Made by a program: the position numbers and the translations under genes
In this document: positions 22,400 to 32,975 of the stretch, in pieces
Layout of the letters: each line of letters begins with the position of its first letter
Numbering within the stretch: the stretch's first letter is position 1
Assembly: GCA_947044405.1 (NCBI GenBank)
Contig: CAMRHE010000166.1
Coordinates: forward strand, 3,597,501-3,661,500
DNA: 64,000 nt
Source: Leptodactylus fallax
Lineage: Eukaryota; Chordata; Amphibia; Anura; Leptodactylidae
Direction: 5' to 3'
The notes under the pieces: generated by a model
Seen by the model: only the letters and a program-made list of their open reading frames with translations
What the model was told of the DNA's origin: nothing
The model's database searches: none

Positions 22400-23160
22400 T
22401 CAGAAAATGACAGGTAGTATAATTATAAAAGCGATCACAAGATCGCAACTTAAAGTCCGAAAGGTGACACAAACATGTGTAAAAAAAAAAAAAATGAAAT
22501 AAACAAAAAACATACATTTACACATTTATCCTCATCCCAAAATGTTAAATACATTATAAAAAAATAAAAACATAACACACATATTGGGTATTGCCATGTC
22601 AGTATAGACCCAAGCACTATAACTGTGATGTTACTTTACCTATATGCTGAATGGTGTAAAAAAAAAAATGTTTAACAATCATGCCAGAATTGCCCTTTTT
22701 TGTCTGTCGGCCACTGAAAAAGCGTAATGAAAAGGGATCAAAAAGTATTTCCCAGAATGGCATCAATAAAAACGTCAGGTCTTCATTAATAGAAAATAAT
22801 TAAGTTATGGGTCTTGGAAAGTGGCGATGAAAAAAAAAATTATTACAAAAAGTTTTTAATTTTTAAGTTTTTAAGTAAAATAAGTTAATGAAAAAACATA
22901 CAAATTTAATCATATTGACGCAGTGAATATATTTATTAGGTTATTTAATCCACATGCGTGAATGGTGCATAGTTTATAACATAAGGCAATGGTGAAATTG
23001 CTGTTTTTTTTTTTCTATTCCTTCCTAGAATGAGTTAATAAAAATTAATCAATGAGGTGTATATTTCTACCCCTAAATAGTACCATTATACGCTACAACT
23101 TGTCCTGCAAACAAACATGACCTCATACAGTTACATTACCAGAAAAATAATAAATCTATG
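22400..23160. repeat. Dispersed repeat family F1
   Basis: AT-rich non-coding repeat with phrases CACACATATTGGGTATTGCC, GGCATCAATAAAAACGTCAG and ACAACTTGTCCTGCAAACAA shared with the 2325, 3376 and 17040 fragments. Confidence 0.5.
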
Positions 23161-23595
23161 GGGCTTAGTATGCAAAAAATGGTTTGGTCGTCATGGTGTA
23201 AAACAGGCCAGTCACTAAACTGATAATAGGGCAAAGTACACCTGGCAACTAACCTATTCAGATCAAAGCTGGTTTGGCACTGTGCTGGCAGTAGAGTCTA
23301 GTAATGTACAGACACTCTACTCAGTGGAAGCTATTCACTTGAACATATTGACAAAAGTTTATTGTGCCAGATTTTCTGCATTTGCAATGGAGATCTTATG
23401 TTATGACTTATATTTTGGGATTTTCTTTAGTTATGGTGGCCTAATGCAGGCTGCTGAAACTTGGAATGCTTTTAGCGTAATTTGTAAGATTTTATGAGAC
23501 ACAGAGATAGAGTAACTAAGGGAAGCCGTATTAACTCAGTAAGTCTTTGCTATAAAAGTTAACTATATAAGGAATGGTTTGTATCTCAGAGGAGC

Positions 23596-23968
23596 ATGCT
23601 GTTCAATCTGTAGGCCGCATGTTATAGAGCAGCGGGGGATGAGCAGATTGATATATAGTCTTATGGGAAAGTATTCAATATAGCGTGTGATTTATCTATT
23701 AAAATATCTGCTTGTTCTGTGGTAAGTCAAGGAGGCAGTCCATTCAGTGACTGACAGCTATCTCTGTCTGTACAGGCTTATAGAGGAGGCTGTCAATCAC
23801 TAATAGGACCTCCTCCTGGGCTTCTCACATGGACAGAGATGAGATTTCAATGAATAAATGATGTTATGCTGAATCTTTTCCCACAAATGTATACATCAAT
23901 CTACTCAGCTCCTTTTGCTCTATAACCTGCTACCTGCAGATTGAACAGCATTATCTATTTCACAGGTT
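23596..23968. mobile_element. Inverted-repeat MITE
   Basis: TGCTGTTCAATCTGTAGGCC on the left faces, from the right, TGCTGTTCAATCTGCAGGTA. The pairing continues for about 100 bp (GTTATAGAGCA, AGATTGATATATA). The right end reads CACAGGTTCCCTTTAAAGG, a common TTAA-type terminus. Confidence 0.55.
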
Positions 23969-25511
23969 CCCTTTAAAGGTAAACTTTTCCACTATGATCA
24001 AACTCATGGAACTGAATGGTAATTTAGACTGAGCTACGGTATCTTACAGACTGGGCACTTACAAGGAAGAAACATTAATATTTATGCAGCTTTGATAATA
24101 CGAGAGCTTCTGTTTTGGATGTGGACAGAGTAAACTGAATCTTCTCACACTGTTCCTGAGCAGCTTCAGGAAACCTAGAAATGAATACAGTACATCTATT
24201 TATGGGAATATGTTCTCATGTAAAAATTAATGGCTACATAGGAATGTCAGCTTTCTTATGCATAGTTGTTTTAGAGAGTAGTCATGGCATTCTGCATCTT
24301 TATACTGTATATATGCAATCAGCTATAACATTAAGTGTGCACTCACATGGTTCTCCTGGCTGCATGCTCTGTAATTGCCAGGACTCACCTGTACGTTCCC
24401 ACCAGGTGTAATGCAGCAAATAGCAGCCGCATACATTTACTACTAATTGGGGCTGCATCTGTACTTGTCATTGTAATTAAGGCTAGATTTACACGACCTT
24501 TTTCACAGATCCCTCATACATTTCAGGGTATGGAGAGATCCATTAAAACAGACAAAAATAGGACATGACCCATAATTTGACGGTACATGACAACATACCC
24601 TCAAAATAAGTATTATGTGAATAGTCCCTTTTTACTGACCTTAAAATTAATGCTGCCTTTGACATCCATAAAAAAAATGCATTTTGTGCATATTTCTTGT
24701 TTTCCGCAGTATTTTCAACTATGTAAAAAAAATTGACATGTTGCTTTCTTTTGTCAGCTGCATAAAATTATGCACTGTATGAACTGCAATGTATATTTCT
24801 CAGTGAAATCATTGGGAAGCTGTTTGTTAGAATTTTTTTAAGTGTATTTTGGCAAATGAGAATCAAGAGAAATGGGCAGTCGCAAGGATCTCTATGGTTA
24901 TCACAGGAGAAAAAGTGTGATGGGTATATGACTGTGGGTCCTGGTATGCAGTGGTTAGTACCCTACCAAAAGTGGTGCAAGAAAGGAAGGCTGGTCGAAT
25001 GGGCAATGGGTACCCAAAACTTATTTGTTGTGTGAGGAGTGAAGGCAAGTCCAATCTGGGGCCTCTTGAAACTCTCTCTTCTTTCCCAGGCATCTTCCTA
25101 CCTGCTCTGCAATAACCATGGGTCACTGCTTTCATCAAAGCATCATGACGTAGACGCCCTTCTCATGACCACTGAGGCCTAATCACAGTTCTCAGTGGTG
25201 ACCTGGGATTGCTAACATCACAGAGGAGGCTGGAAGATGCTAAGGACTCCTGGTAAAGAAGACTGGATGCCACAGATCCAGGAAAGGAAATTTTGGATAA
25301 TTCATAATAATCCCAGTTCGCCCATCTCTACTGTCGATCGTCATCTGTAACTTTATACCACTTATTATCTGTTATGTCATTCGGTAATTATATAAGGATC
25401 CTATGTAGTGTTACCTTGAGTATAGATTAAATATACATTGCATGCATATTGTAGGTGTGTATATATGAGATATTAATGGATTACAGAGTGTATGTATATG
25501 TACAGTATGTG

Positions 25512-25515
<4 letters not shown>
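23969..25515. other. Intronic sequence, mostly unrecognised
   Basis: A MITE-like fragment starting TTAAGGCTAGATTTACACGA lies at about 24477-24650. No gene was found. Confidence 0.45.

Positions 25516-25553
<38 letters not shown>
25516..25553. repeat. (TA)n microsatellite at Tc1 insertion site
   Basis: A pure TA tract abuts the Tc1 left terminus; the TA target is part of it. Confidence 0.95.
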
Positions 25554-25556
<3 letters not shown>

Positions 25557-27154
25557 TACAGACCAAAAGTTTGGACACACCTTCTCATTCCAAAAGTTTT
25601 CTGTATTTTCATGACTATAAAAATTGTAGATTCACACTGAAGGCATCAAAACTATGAATTAACACACGTGGAATTATATACTTAACAAAAAAGTGTGAAA
25701 CAACTGAAAATATGTCTTATATTCTAGGTTCTTCAAAGTAGCCACCTTTTGCTTTGATTACTGCTTTGCACACTCTTGGCATTCTCTTGATTGAGCTTCA
25801 AGAGGTAGTCACCTAAAATGGATTTCACTTCACAAGTGTGTCCTGTCAGGTTTAATAAGTTCGATTTCTTGCCTTATAAATGGGGTTGGGACCATCAGTT
25901 GTGGTGGTCAGAAGTCAGGTGGATACACAGCTGATAGTCCTACTGAATGGAGTGTTAGAATTTGTATTATGGCAAGAAAAAAGCAGCTAAGTAAAGAAAA
26001 ACGAGTGGCCATCACTTTAAGAAATGAAGGTCAGTCAGTCTGAAAAATTGGGAAAACTTTGAAAATGTCCCCAAGTGCAGTGGCCAAAACCATCAAGCGC
26101 TACAAAGAAACTGGCTCACATGAGGACCGCCCCAGGAAAGGAAGACCAAGAGTCACCTCTGCTGCGGAGGATAAGTTCATCCGAGTCAACAGCAGCTCAG
26201 ATTAGAGACCAGGTCAATGCCACACAGAGTTCTAGCAGCACACACATCTCTACAACAACTGTTAAAAGGAGACTGTGTGCAGCAGGCCTTCATGGTAAAA
26301 TAGCTGCTAGGAAACCACTGCTAAGGACAGGCAACAAGCAGAAGAGACTTGTTTGGGCTAAAGAACACAAGGAATGGACATTAGACCTGTGGAAATCTGT
26401 GCTTTGTTCTGATGAGTCCAAATTTGAGATCTTTGGTTCCAACCACCGTGTCTTTGTGCGACGAAGAAAAGGTGAACGAATGGACTCTACATGCCTGGTC
26501 CCCACCGTGAAGCATGGAGGAGGAGGTGTGATGGTGTGGGGGTGCTTTGCTGGTGACACTGTTGGGGATTTATTCAAAATTGAAGGAATACTGAACCAGC
26601 ATGGTTACCACAGCATCTTGCAGCGGCATGCTATTCCATCCGGTTTGCGTTTAGTTGGACCATCATTTATTTTTCAACAGGACAATGACCCCAAACACAC
26701 CTCCAGACTGTGTAAGGGCTATTTGACCAAGAAGGAGAGTGATGGGGTGCTACGCCAGATGACCTGGCCTCCACAGTCACCAGACCTGAACCCAATCGAG
26801 ATGGTTTGGGGTGAGCTGGACCGCAGAGTGAAGGCAAAAGGACCAACAAGTGCTAAGCATCTCTGGGAACTCCTTCAAGACTGTTGGAAGACCATTTCCG
26901 GTGACTACCTCTTGAAGCTCATCAACAGAATGCCAAGAGTGTGCAAAGCAGTAATCAAAGCAAAAGGTGGCTACTTTGAAGAACCTAGAATATAAGACAT
27001 ATTTTCAGTTGTTTCACACTTTTTTAAGTATATAATTCCACATGTGTTAATTCATAGTTTCGATGCCTTCAGTGTGAATCTACAATTTTTATGTCATGAA
27101 AATACAGAAAACTCTTGGAATGAGAAGGTGTGTCCAAACTTTTGGTCTGTACTG
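25554..27154 (+). mobile_element. Tc1/mariner element, DD38E-type family, copy A
   Basis: The terminal repeats CAGTACAGACCAAAAGTTTG lie at both ends. The left side is flanked by TA (25552-25553) within a (TA)n tract. The right side runs straight into (TG)n, so the second TA has been lost. It is about 1.6 kb and close to the copy at 55178-56757. Confidence 0.93.
25969..26995 (+). pseudogene. Tc1 transposase (DD38E spacing), inactivated
   Basis: The original start is at 25969 (MARKKQLSKEKRVAI). A CGA to TGA change makes a stop at codon 25, and a 23-bp deletion at about 26186 shifts the frame compared with the copy at 55.6 kb. After the deletion the frame is open to 26995: TAAQIRDQVNA, KRLVWAKEHKEWT, then the catalytic SDESKFE, QQDNDPKHTS and SPDLNPIEMVW. 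I count 38 residues between the second catalytic Asp and the Glu. The longest open frame (26075-26995) therefore fuses about 37 out-of-frame residues to a real C-terminal part and lacks the first helix-turn-helix. Confidence 0.9.
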
Positions 27155-27177
27155 TGTGTGTGTGTGTGTGTGTGTGT

Positions 27178-27228
<51 letters not shown>

Positions 27229-27302
27229 ATTTCCAACATTCTGTCATTCTGTGTTCACTTTCAGTGTGGGGTATTGAGTGCAGAATGATGGGGGGGGAAG
27301 TT

Positions 27303-27343
<41 letters not shown>
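27155..27343. repeat. (TG)n, (TA)n and poly-T tracts
   Basis: (TG)n at about 27155-27177, (TA)n at about 27183-27226 and poly-T at about 27307-27343, immediately downstream of the Tc1 copy. Confidence 0.9.
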
Positions 27344-27347
<4 letters not shown>

Positions 27348-27489
27348 CACAAGGATGCAACATAATAACAAAATTTGAAAAAAGTGAAAGGATCTGAAGC
27401 CTTTCCAAATGTATTGTATGTATTTTTTTTTTTCTTCTCTTGAGTCTAGAATAATGCCTTTTCACTCACACTTTCTATCTTTATCCACA

Positions 27490-27889
27490 GATGTCTATTC
27501 AAGGCTCTGGGGATAGAGGTTCTGGAAAGAAAGCTTCAGTGAAGTGCAGACTTGTCTCATTAGAGCATGTATATTCTGTTGCCACATGGGAGTGTATTTT
27601 TTTGCTTGGAGTGTAGAATTAATGAATTTCCTGTTGAGGAACACCTTATATCCAGCAGAGAGATGTTGATGTGGGTGAAGTAGTACAGGGTTCCATTACT
27701 GATATAAAGTAAAATTTTGTCCAAAGAGATCTCAGAAAAAAATCATCTCGATCACAGCCTATAAGGTCTACTGAAGCAGTTAATTCAATATTTCCTATTA
27801 GAGAATGATGATGGCACCAAATTTAATCTCTTTACCCTTCAGAGGATTTTTCACCTTTTTAAAGAATTTCATTCAGAACAAAATCAAGG
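27490..27889 (+). mobile_element. Possible 5' part of DIRS-like ORF1
   Basis: It opens with MSIQGSGDRGSGKKASVKCR at 27492 and then decays. The link to the DIRS pieces downstream is positional. Confidence 0.3.
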
Positions 27890-28110
27890 TGATGTCACTG
27901 TTCAGTAGGTGAGTTTTGTAGCCTGTACAACTGGTCTTACCTCTGCCAGCAGGAAATCACTATGGATTAAACCATGGGTAGCAGATCTGCATTCTAAGAA
28001 TGCTACATGTTCCATAGACTTTAAGCCCAATAGACTCTTGAAGCTGGACACTGTTATGGAGAACCTATTCTATAAGAAGGGTAAGTTTTCAGGCTAGTAA
28101 ACGTAAATGG
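27890..28110 (+). pseudogene. DIRS-like ORF1 C-terminal fragment
   Basis: The + strand translation gives TGLTSASRKSLWIKPWVADL, then a polar linker, then NRLLKLDTVMENLFYKK. The pattern of xARxLWLKxWxAD, then LF, then a DxVMENL-type tail resembles ORF1 (the LAP2-alpha-like ORF) of frog DIRS retroelements as I remember them. No cysteine ribbon is present here; that part would lie upstream. It is followed after about 120 bp by the reverse transcriptase region on the same strand, the DIRS order. Confidence 0.6.
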
Positions 28111-28229
28111 AAATCATCTTGACAAGACCGAACACAACTGTCCTCTGCAATTAGAACTCAGAATCCGCAGAGATGAGGACGCAATCGGTAGAGGAAGGGA
28201 TAGGAATACTGCTACCTTTACTAGAAAAT

Positions 28230-29080
28230 TGGATTCTGATGTCTGCCAGTAGGAGGAAGATTGTCAGACTTTCTTAAACATTGGTATGATTAATAAAAGA
28301 CTGCTGGGTCTTGGACATCGTAAGAGATGGTTACAAAATGCTACTTCTTACCCTTCAGACAGCTTTCTTCCTAGAGAGTCCTAGAGAGTGTCTGACAAAA
28401 CAACATAAATATATATGAACAGATGCATTAAAAAAAAGCTTCAGATGGAAACTATCCATTCAGGACTAACGATAGAGAGGATTATTTTGTGTCAGTAAAG
28501 CAAATTTACATATTCCCATATATCCAGGTTACAGAAAATTCCTACGCATAGCCATTTTCACAGGAAGAAAAGATGTTCATCAACAATTTACTTTCATGCC
28601 ATTTGGGATATCTTTGCCTCTTATGCATTCAAGACGGTCAGGGCTGCAGTGGTCACCAGCCTGACACAGAGATTACAATTACCTAGATGACTGGTTATGA
28701 AAGACCAGTACTGCAAAAGAAATATTCTGACAATCCTACATGAGTTACGGTAGATACTTAGCAGGAAAAATCCCATATTCTGCCATCACAGAAGAAGCAA
28801 TTTCTGGTTTTCCTAATAGACAAATGATCATTTCTCTTCCTCCAGCGAGTCCCTTATCTGCAGAAAGAAGCTACATTCCACGTGATAAACAGGAAATATT
28901 TTGTTCCTCCTTCATGGATCAATATTTCTACAGAGGCTTCAAGATCCGGATGGGGGTTCATATCAAGAGACAAATGGTGAAGAGTCTATGGTCAATGATA
29001 GAAGAGTATAATAGTGCAGTGAAAATAGTTTTTCCCAGTCCTGCATTACCATTAAGATCAGGCAGCATACTTACCTCCTG
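28230..29080 (+). pseudogene. DIRS-like reverse transcriptase fragment
   Basis: Reading through several stops and frameshifts, the + strand shows, in order: DFLKHWY, WVLDIVRDGYKM, ANLHIPIYPGYRKFLRIAI (palm region), FTFMPFGISLP, the YLDDWL catalytic box (28683-28700), then QFLVFLID and MIISLPPA. This order and the YLDDW form of the YxDD box fit DIRS/Ngaro-type reverse transcriptases. The tail of the region (28740-29081) is an open frame by chance in part. The element is clearly dead. Confidence 0.75.
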
Positions 29081-29355
29081 ATGAAACTCTTTAGCTTTCA
29101 AAGAGAGGTCAACGCATTGAGGGCATGTTGATATAGTTGCATTATGCTGCTAAAATGTACCGAGATGTTTGTTAGGAGCTATAATTACATATATCAGTAC
29201 TTACTGCTCAACGGATCCATGTTTAATGGTATTGGTCAGTCATTCATGCTGTATGTATGTTTACACATATAGCCAACCAATACATCCTGTTGCATTATTG
29301 GTTATTCACATTAGTGATAACATGGTAGGGGGTTGTGCTGGTGATTACATAGGTG

Positions 29356-29357
<2 letters not shown>
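29081..29357. other. Unassigned sequence between DIRS-like RT and Tc1 copy
   Basis: This could hold remains of the DIRS RNase H region. I see no confident motif. Confidence 0.3.

Positions 29358-29408
<51 letters not shown>
29358..29408. repeat. (TA)n microsatellite at Tc1 insertion site
   Basis: A pure TA tract ends at the left terminus of the next Tc1 element. Confidence 0.95.
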
Positions 29409-29411
<3 letters not shown>

Positions 29412-31025
29412 TACCGTTCAAAAGTTTGGGGTCACCCAGACAATTTTGTGTTTTTTCCATGAAAACTCACACTTTTATTTATCAAATGAGTTGCAAAATG
29501 AATAGAAAATATAGTCAAGACATTGACAAGGTTAGAAATAATGATTTTTATTTGAAATAATAATTTTCTCCTTCAAACTTTGCTTTCGTCCAAAAAATGC
29601 TCCATTTGCAGCAATTACAGCATTGCAGACCTTTGGCATTCTAGCTGTTAATTTACTGAGGTAATCTGGAGAAATTTCACCCCATGCTTCCAGAAGCCCC
29701 TCCCACAAGTTGGATTGGCTTGATGGGCACTTTTTGCGTACCATACGGTCAAGCTGCTCCCACAACAGCTAAATGGGGTTGAGATCTGGTGACTGCGCTG
29801 GCCACTCCATTACAGATAGAATACCAGATGCCTGCTTGTTCCCTAAATAGTTCTTGCATAATTTGGAGGTGTGCTTTGGGTCATTGTCCTGTTGTAGAAT
29901 GAAATTGACTCCAATCAAGCACTGTCCACAGGATATGGCATGGCGTTGCAAAATGGAGTGATAGCCTTCCTTATTCAAAATCCCTTTTACCTTGTACAAA
30001 TCTCCCACTTTACCAGCACCAAAGCAACCCCAAACCATCACATTACCTCCACCATGCTTGACAGATGGCGTCAGGCACTCTTCCAGCATCTTTTCAGTTG
30101 TTCTGCGTCTCACAAATGTTCTTCTGTGTGATCCAAACACCTCAAACTTCGATTCGTCTGTCCATAACACTTTTTTCCAATCTTCCTCTGTCCAATGTCT
30201 GTGTACTTTTTCCCATATTAATCATTTCCTTTAATTAGCTAGTCTCAGATATGGCTTTTTTCTTGGCCACTCTGCCCTGAAGGCCAGCATCCCTGAGTCG
30301 CCTCTTCACTGTAGACGTTGACACTGGCTTTTTTCGGGTACTATTTAATGAAGATGCCAGTTGAGGACCTGTGAGGCATCGATTTCTCAAACTAGAGACT
30401 CTACTGTACTTGTCTTGTTGCTCAGTTGTGCAGCGGGGCCTCCCACTTCTCTTTCTACTCTGGTTAGAGCCTGTTTGTGGTGTCCTCTGAAGGGAGTAGT
30501 ACACACCCACCTTTCTAGGAAATCTTCAGTTTCTTAGCAATTTCTCGCATGGAATAACCTTCATTTCTAAGAACAAGAATAGACTGTCGAGTTTCACAAG
30601 AAAGTTCTCTGGCCATTTTGAGAGTTTAATCGAACCAACAAATGTAATGCTCCAGATTCTCAACTAGCTCAAAGGAAGGTCCGTTTTATAGCTTCTCTAA
30701 CCAGCAAAACTGTTTTCAGCTGTGCTAACATACTTGCACAATGGTTTTCAAGGGTTTTCGAAACATCCATTAGTCTTCTTACACAGTTAGCAAACACAAT
30801 GTACCATTAGAATACTGGAGTGATGGTTGCTAGAAATGGGCCTCTATACACCTATGTAGATATTGCATTAAAAACCAGACGTTTGCAGCTAGAATAGTCA
30901 TTTACCACATTAACAATGTATAGAGTGTATTTCTGATTCATTTAATGTTATCTTCATTGAAAAAAAATGTGCTTTTCTTTAAAAAATAAGGAAATTTCTA
31001 AGTGACCCTAAACTTTTGAACTGTA

Positions 31026-31028
<3 letters not shown>
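29409..31028 (-). mobile_element. Tc1/mariner element, second DD38E-type subfamily
   Basis: The ends are CACTACCGTTCAAAAGTTTG and, reverse-complemented, CACTACAGTTCAAAAGTTTA. It is flanked by (TA)n on the left and (TG)n on the right. The transposase is on the - strand and broken. Confidence 0.92.
29535..30616 (-). pseudogene. Tc1 transposase, inactivated, with a stop at the catalytic Glu codon
   Basis: It starts at 30616 (MARELSCETRQSILVLRNEG). A one-base shift near 30515 separates the first helix-turn-helix from KRSGRPRCTTEQQ and STVKRRLRDAGLQ. A second break lies near 30200-30240. The catalytic part is open from about 30200: WTEEDWKKVLWTDESKFEV, QQDNDPKHTSKLCKNYLG, SPDLNPI, then TAG at 29771-29769, followed in frame by LLWEQLDRMV. 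GAG to TAG at this position removes exactly the third catalytic residue. Spacing to that codon is 38 residues by my count, as in copy A. Confidence 0.88.
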
Positions 31029-31056
<28 letters not shown>

Positions 31057-31062
31057 TGTGTA
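31029..31062. repeat. (TG)n microsatellite between two Tc1 elements
   Basis: A 34-bp TG tract, including a TATG variant, is all that separates the 29409-31028 and 31063-32625 elements. The TA at 31061-31062 served as target for the second. Confidence 0.95.
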
Positions 31063-32625
31063 CAGTCATGGCCAAAAGTTTTGAGAATGATACAAATATT
31101 AATTTTTAAAAAGTCTACTGCTTCAGTTTTTCTAATGGCAATTTGCATATACTCCAGAATGTTATAAAGAGTGATCAGCTTAACAGCAATTACTTGCAAA
31201 GTCAATATTTGCCTAGAAAATGAACTTTATCCCCCAAAACACATTTCAACATCTTTGCAGCCCTGCCTTAAAAGGACCACCTAACATCGTTTCAGTGATT
31301 GCTCCATTAACACAGGTGTGGGTGTTGATGAGGACAGGGCTGGAGATCAATCTGTCATGATTAAGTAAGAATGACACCACTGGACACTTTAAAAGGAGGC
31401 TGGTGCTTGCCATCATTGTTTCTCTTCTGTTAACCATGGTTATTTCTAAAGAAACACGTGCAGTCATCATTGCACTGCGCAAAAATGGCCTAACTGGGAA
31501 GAGTATTGCAGCTAGAAAGATTGCACCTCAGTCAACAATCTATCGCATCATCAAGAACTTCAAGGAGAGAGGTTCCATTGGTGCCAAAAAGGCTCCAGGG
31601 CGCCCAATAAAGACCAGCAAGCGGCAGGACCGTCTCTTAAAAGTGTTTCAGCTGCGGGATCGGGCTACCAGCAGTGCAGAGCTTGCTGAGGAATGGCAGC
31701 AGGAAGGTGTGAGTGCATCTGCACACACTGTGAGGCGGAGACTCTTGGAGCAAGGCCTGGTCTCAAGGAGGGCAGCAAAGAAGCCACTTCTCTCCAGAAA
31801 AAACATCAGGGACAGACTGATATTCTGCAAAAGGTACAGGGAGTGGACTGCTGAGGACTGGGGTAAAGTCATTTTCTCTGATGAATCCCCTTTTCGATTG
31901 TTTGGAACATCTGGAAAACAGCTTATTCGGAGAAGAGGTGAGCGCTACCACCAGTCTTGTCTCATGCCAACTGTAAAGCATCCTGAAACCATTCATGTGT
32001 GGGGTTGCTTCTCAGCCAAGGGAATCGGCTCTCTCACAGTCTTGCCTAAAAACACAGCCATGAATAAAGAATGGTACCAGAATGTCCTCCAAGAGCAACT
32101 TCTCCCAACCGTCCAAGAGCAGTTTGGCGCTCAACAATGCCTTTTCCAGCATGATGGAGCACCTTGCCATAAAGCAAAGGTGATAACTAAATGGCTCAGG
32201 GAACAAAACATAGAGATTTTGGGTCCATGGCCTGGAAACTCCCCAGATCTTAATCCCATTGAGAACTTGTGGTCAATCATCAAGAGACGGGTGGACAAAC
32301 AAAAACCAACAAATTCAGACAAAATTAAAGCATTGATTCTGCAAGAATGGACTGCTATCAGTCAGGATTTGGTCCAGAAGTTGATTGAGAGCATGCCAGG
32401 GAGAATTGCAGAGGTCCTGAAGAAGAAGGGTCAACACTGCAAATATTGACTTGCTGCATTAACTCATTCTAACTGTCAATATAAGCTTCTGTTACTCATA
32501 ATATGAATGCAATTATATTTCTGTATGTGATAAAAACATCTGACAAAAAACATAAAAACCAGAGGGCAGCAGATCATGTGAAAATATAATATTTGTGTCA
32601 TTCTCAAAACTTTTGGCCATGACTG
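31063..32625 (+). mobile_element. Tc1/mariner element, DD35E-type family, full length
   Basis: TA duplications at 31061-31062 and 32626-32627. The terminal repeats of roughly 40 bp start CAGTCATGGCCAAAAGTTTT at both ends. At 1563 bp with an uninterrupted transposase, it is the best preserved element in the window. Confidence 0.96.
31436..32449 (+). CDS. Tc1/mariner transposase, uninterrupted (337 aa)
   Basis: This would encode the enzyme that binds the terminal repeats and cuts and pastes the element at TA. I start it at 31436, where ACCATGG is a strong initiation context; an upstream in-frame ATG at 31403 adds a hydrophobic MLAIIVSLLLT stretch not expected of a transposase. The domains are a paired-like bipartite helix-turn-helix (about residues 1-115), then the catalytic core with FSDESPFRLF, FQHDGAPCHKAK and SPDLNPIENLW. 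I count 35 residues between the second Asp and the Glu (DD35E) instead of the usual 34. The length of 337 aa is normal for Tc1. One possible defect is that the GRPR-type motif between the two DNA-binding subdomains reads GRPI here, while the 39.1-40.6 kb copy keeps GRPR. Activity is unknown. Confidence 0.92.
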   Translation: MVISKETRAVIIALRKNGLTGKSIAARKIAPQSTIYRIIKNFKERGSIGAKKAPGRPIKTSKRQDRLLKVFQLRDRATSSAELAEEWQQEGVSASAHTVRRRLLEQGLVSRRAAKKPLLSRKNIRDRLIFCKRYREWTAEDWGKVIFSDESPFRLFGTSGKQLIRRRGERYHQSCLMPTVKHPETIHVWGCFSAKGIGSLTVLPKNTAMNKEWYQNVLQEQLLPTVQEQFGAQQCLFQHDGAPCHKAKVITKWLREQNIEILGPWPGNSPDLNPIENLWSIIKRRVDKQKPTNSDKIKALILQEWTAISQDLVQKLIESMPGRIAEVLKKKGQHCKY

Positions 32626-32627
32626 TA

Positions 32628-32975
32628 TATATGTGTGTGAGGGGCTAATCCAAATATCTCTATATGACCCATACGCCAGGATACCTCTAATTTTAGTGCA
32701 CATGGCATAAAAGTTTGAGCTATTAGCTTTTTGACAATATATCAAATAAAAGTTACATGTTATATTTTTTACTCCCTTTCCAACTCTGCACTTCCAGAAG
32801 TAGATTTAAAATTCCTTAGATTTCTCTTCAGTTTCTGGTCCTCCAGCTCCCTGCAGTGGAATAACCAAACAGAGCTTCAGCATTCCAGCATGGCTTCCCC
32901 CCCTCCCAGTGATTAGAATGATGAATGATGCTGATGAATCTCACGCTGCGGACTGTGCAACTGAATCAGCTGCAG
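32628..32975. other. Sequence between Tc1 and DIRS-like recombinase
   Basis: Probably part of the DIRS-like element, as it is followed without a break by its recombinase, but I see no motif in it. Confidence 0.35.

Noticed and set aside
26075..26995. 306-codon frame as a complete transposase
   Set aside because: Its first 37 or so codons are out of frame relative to the family. A 23-bp deletion fuses them to the real frame, and the first helix-turn-helix is missing.
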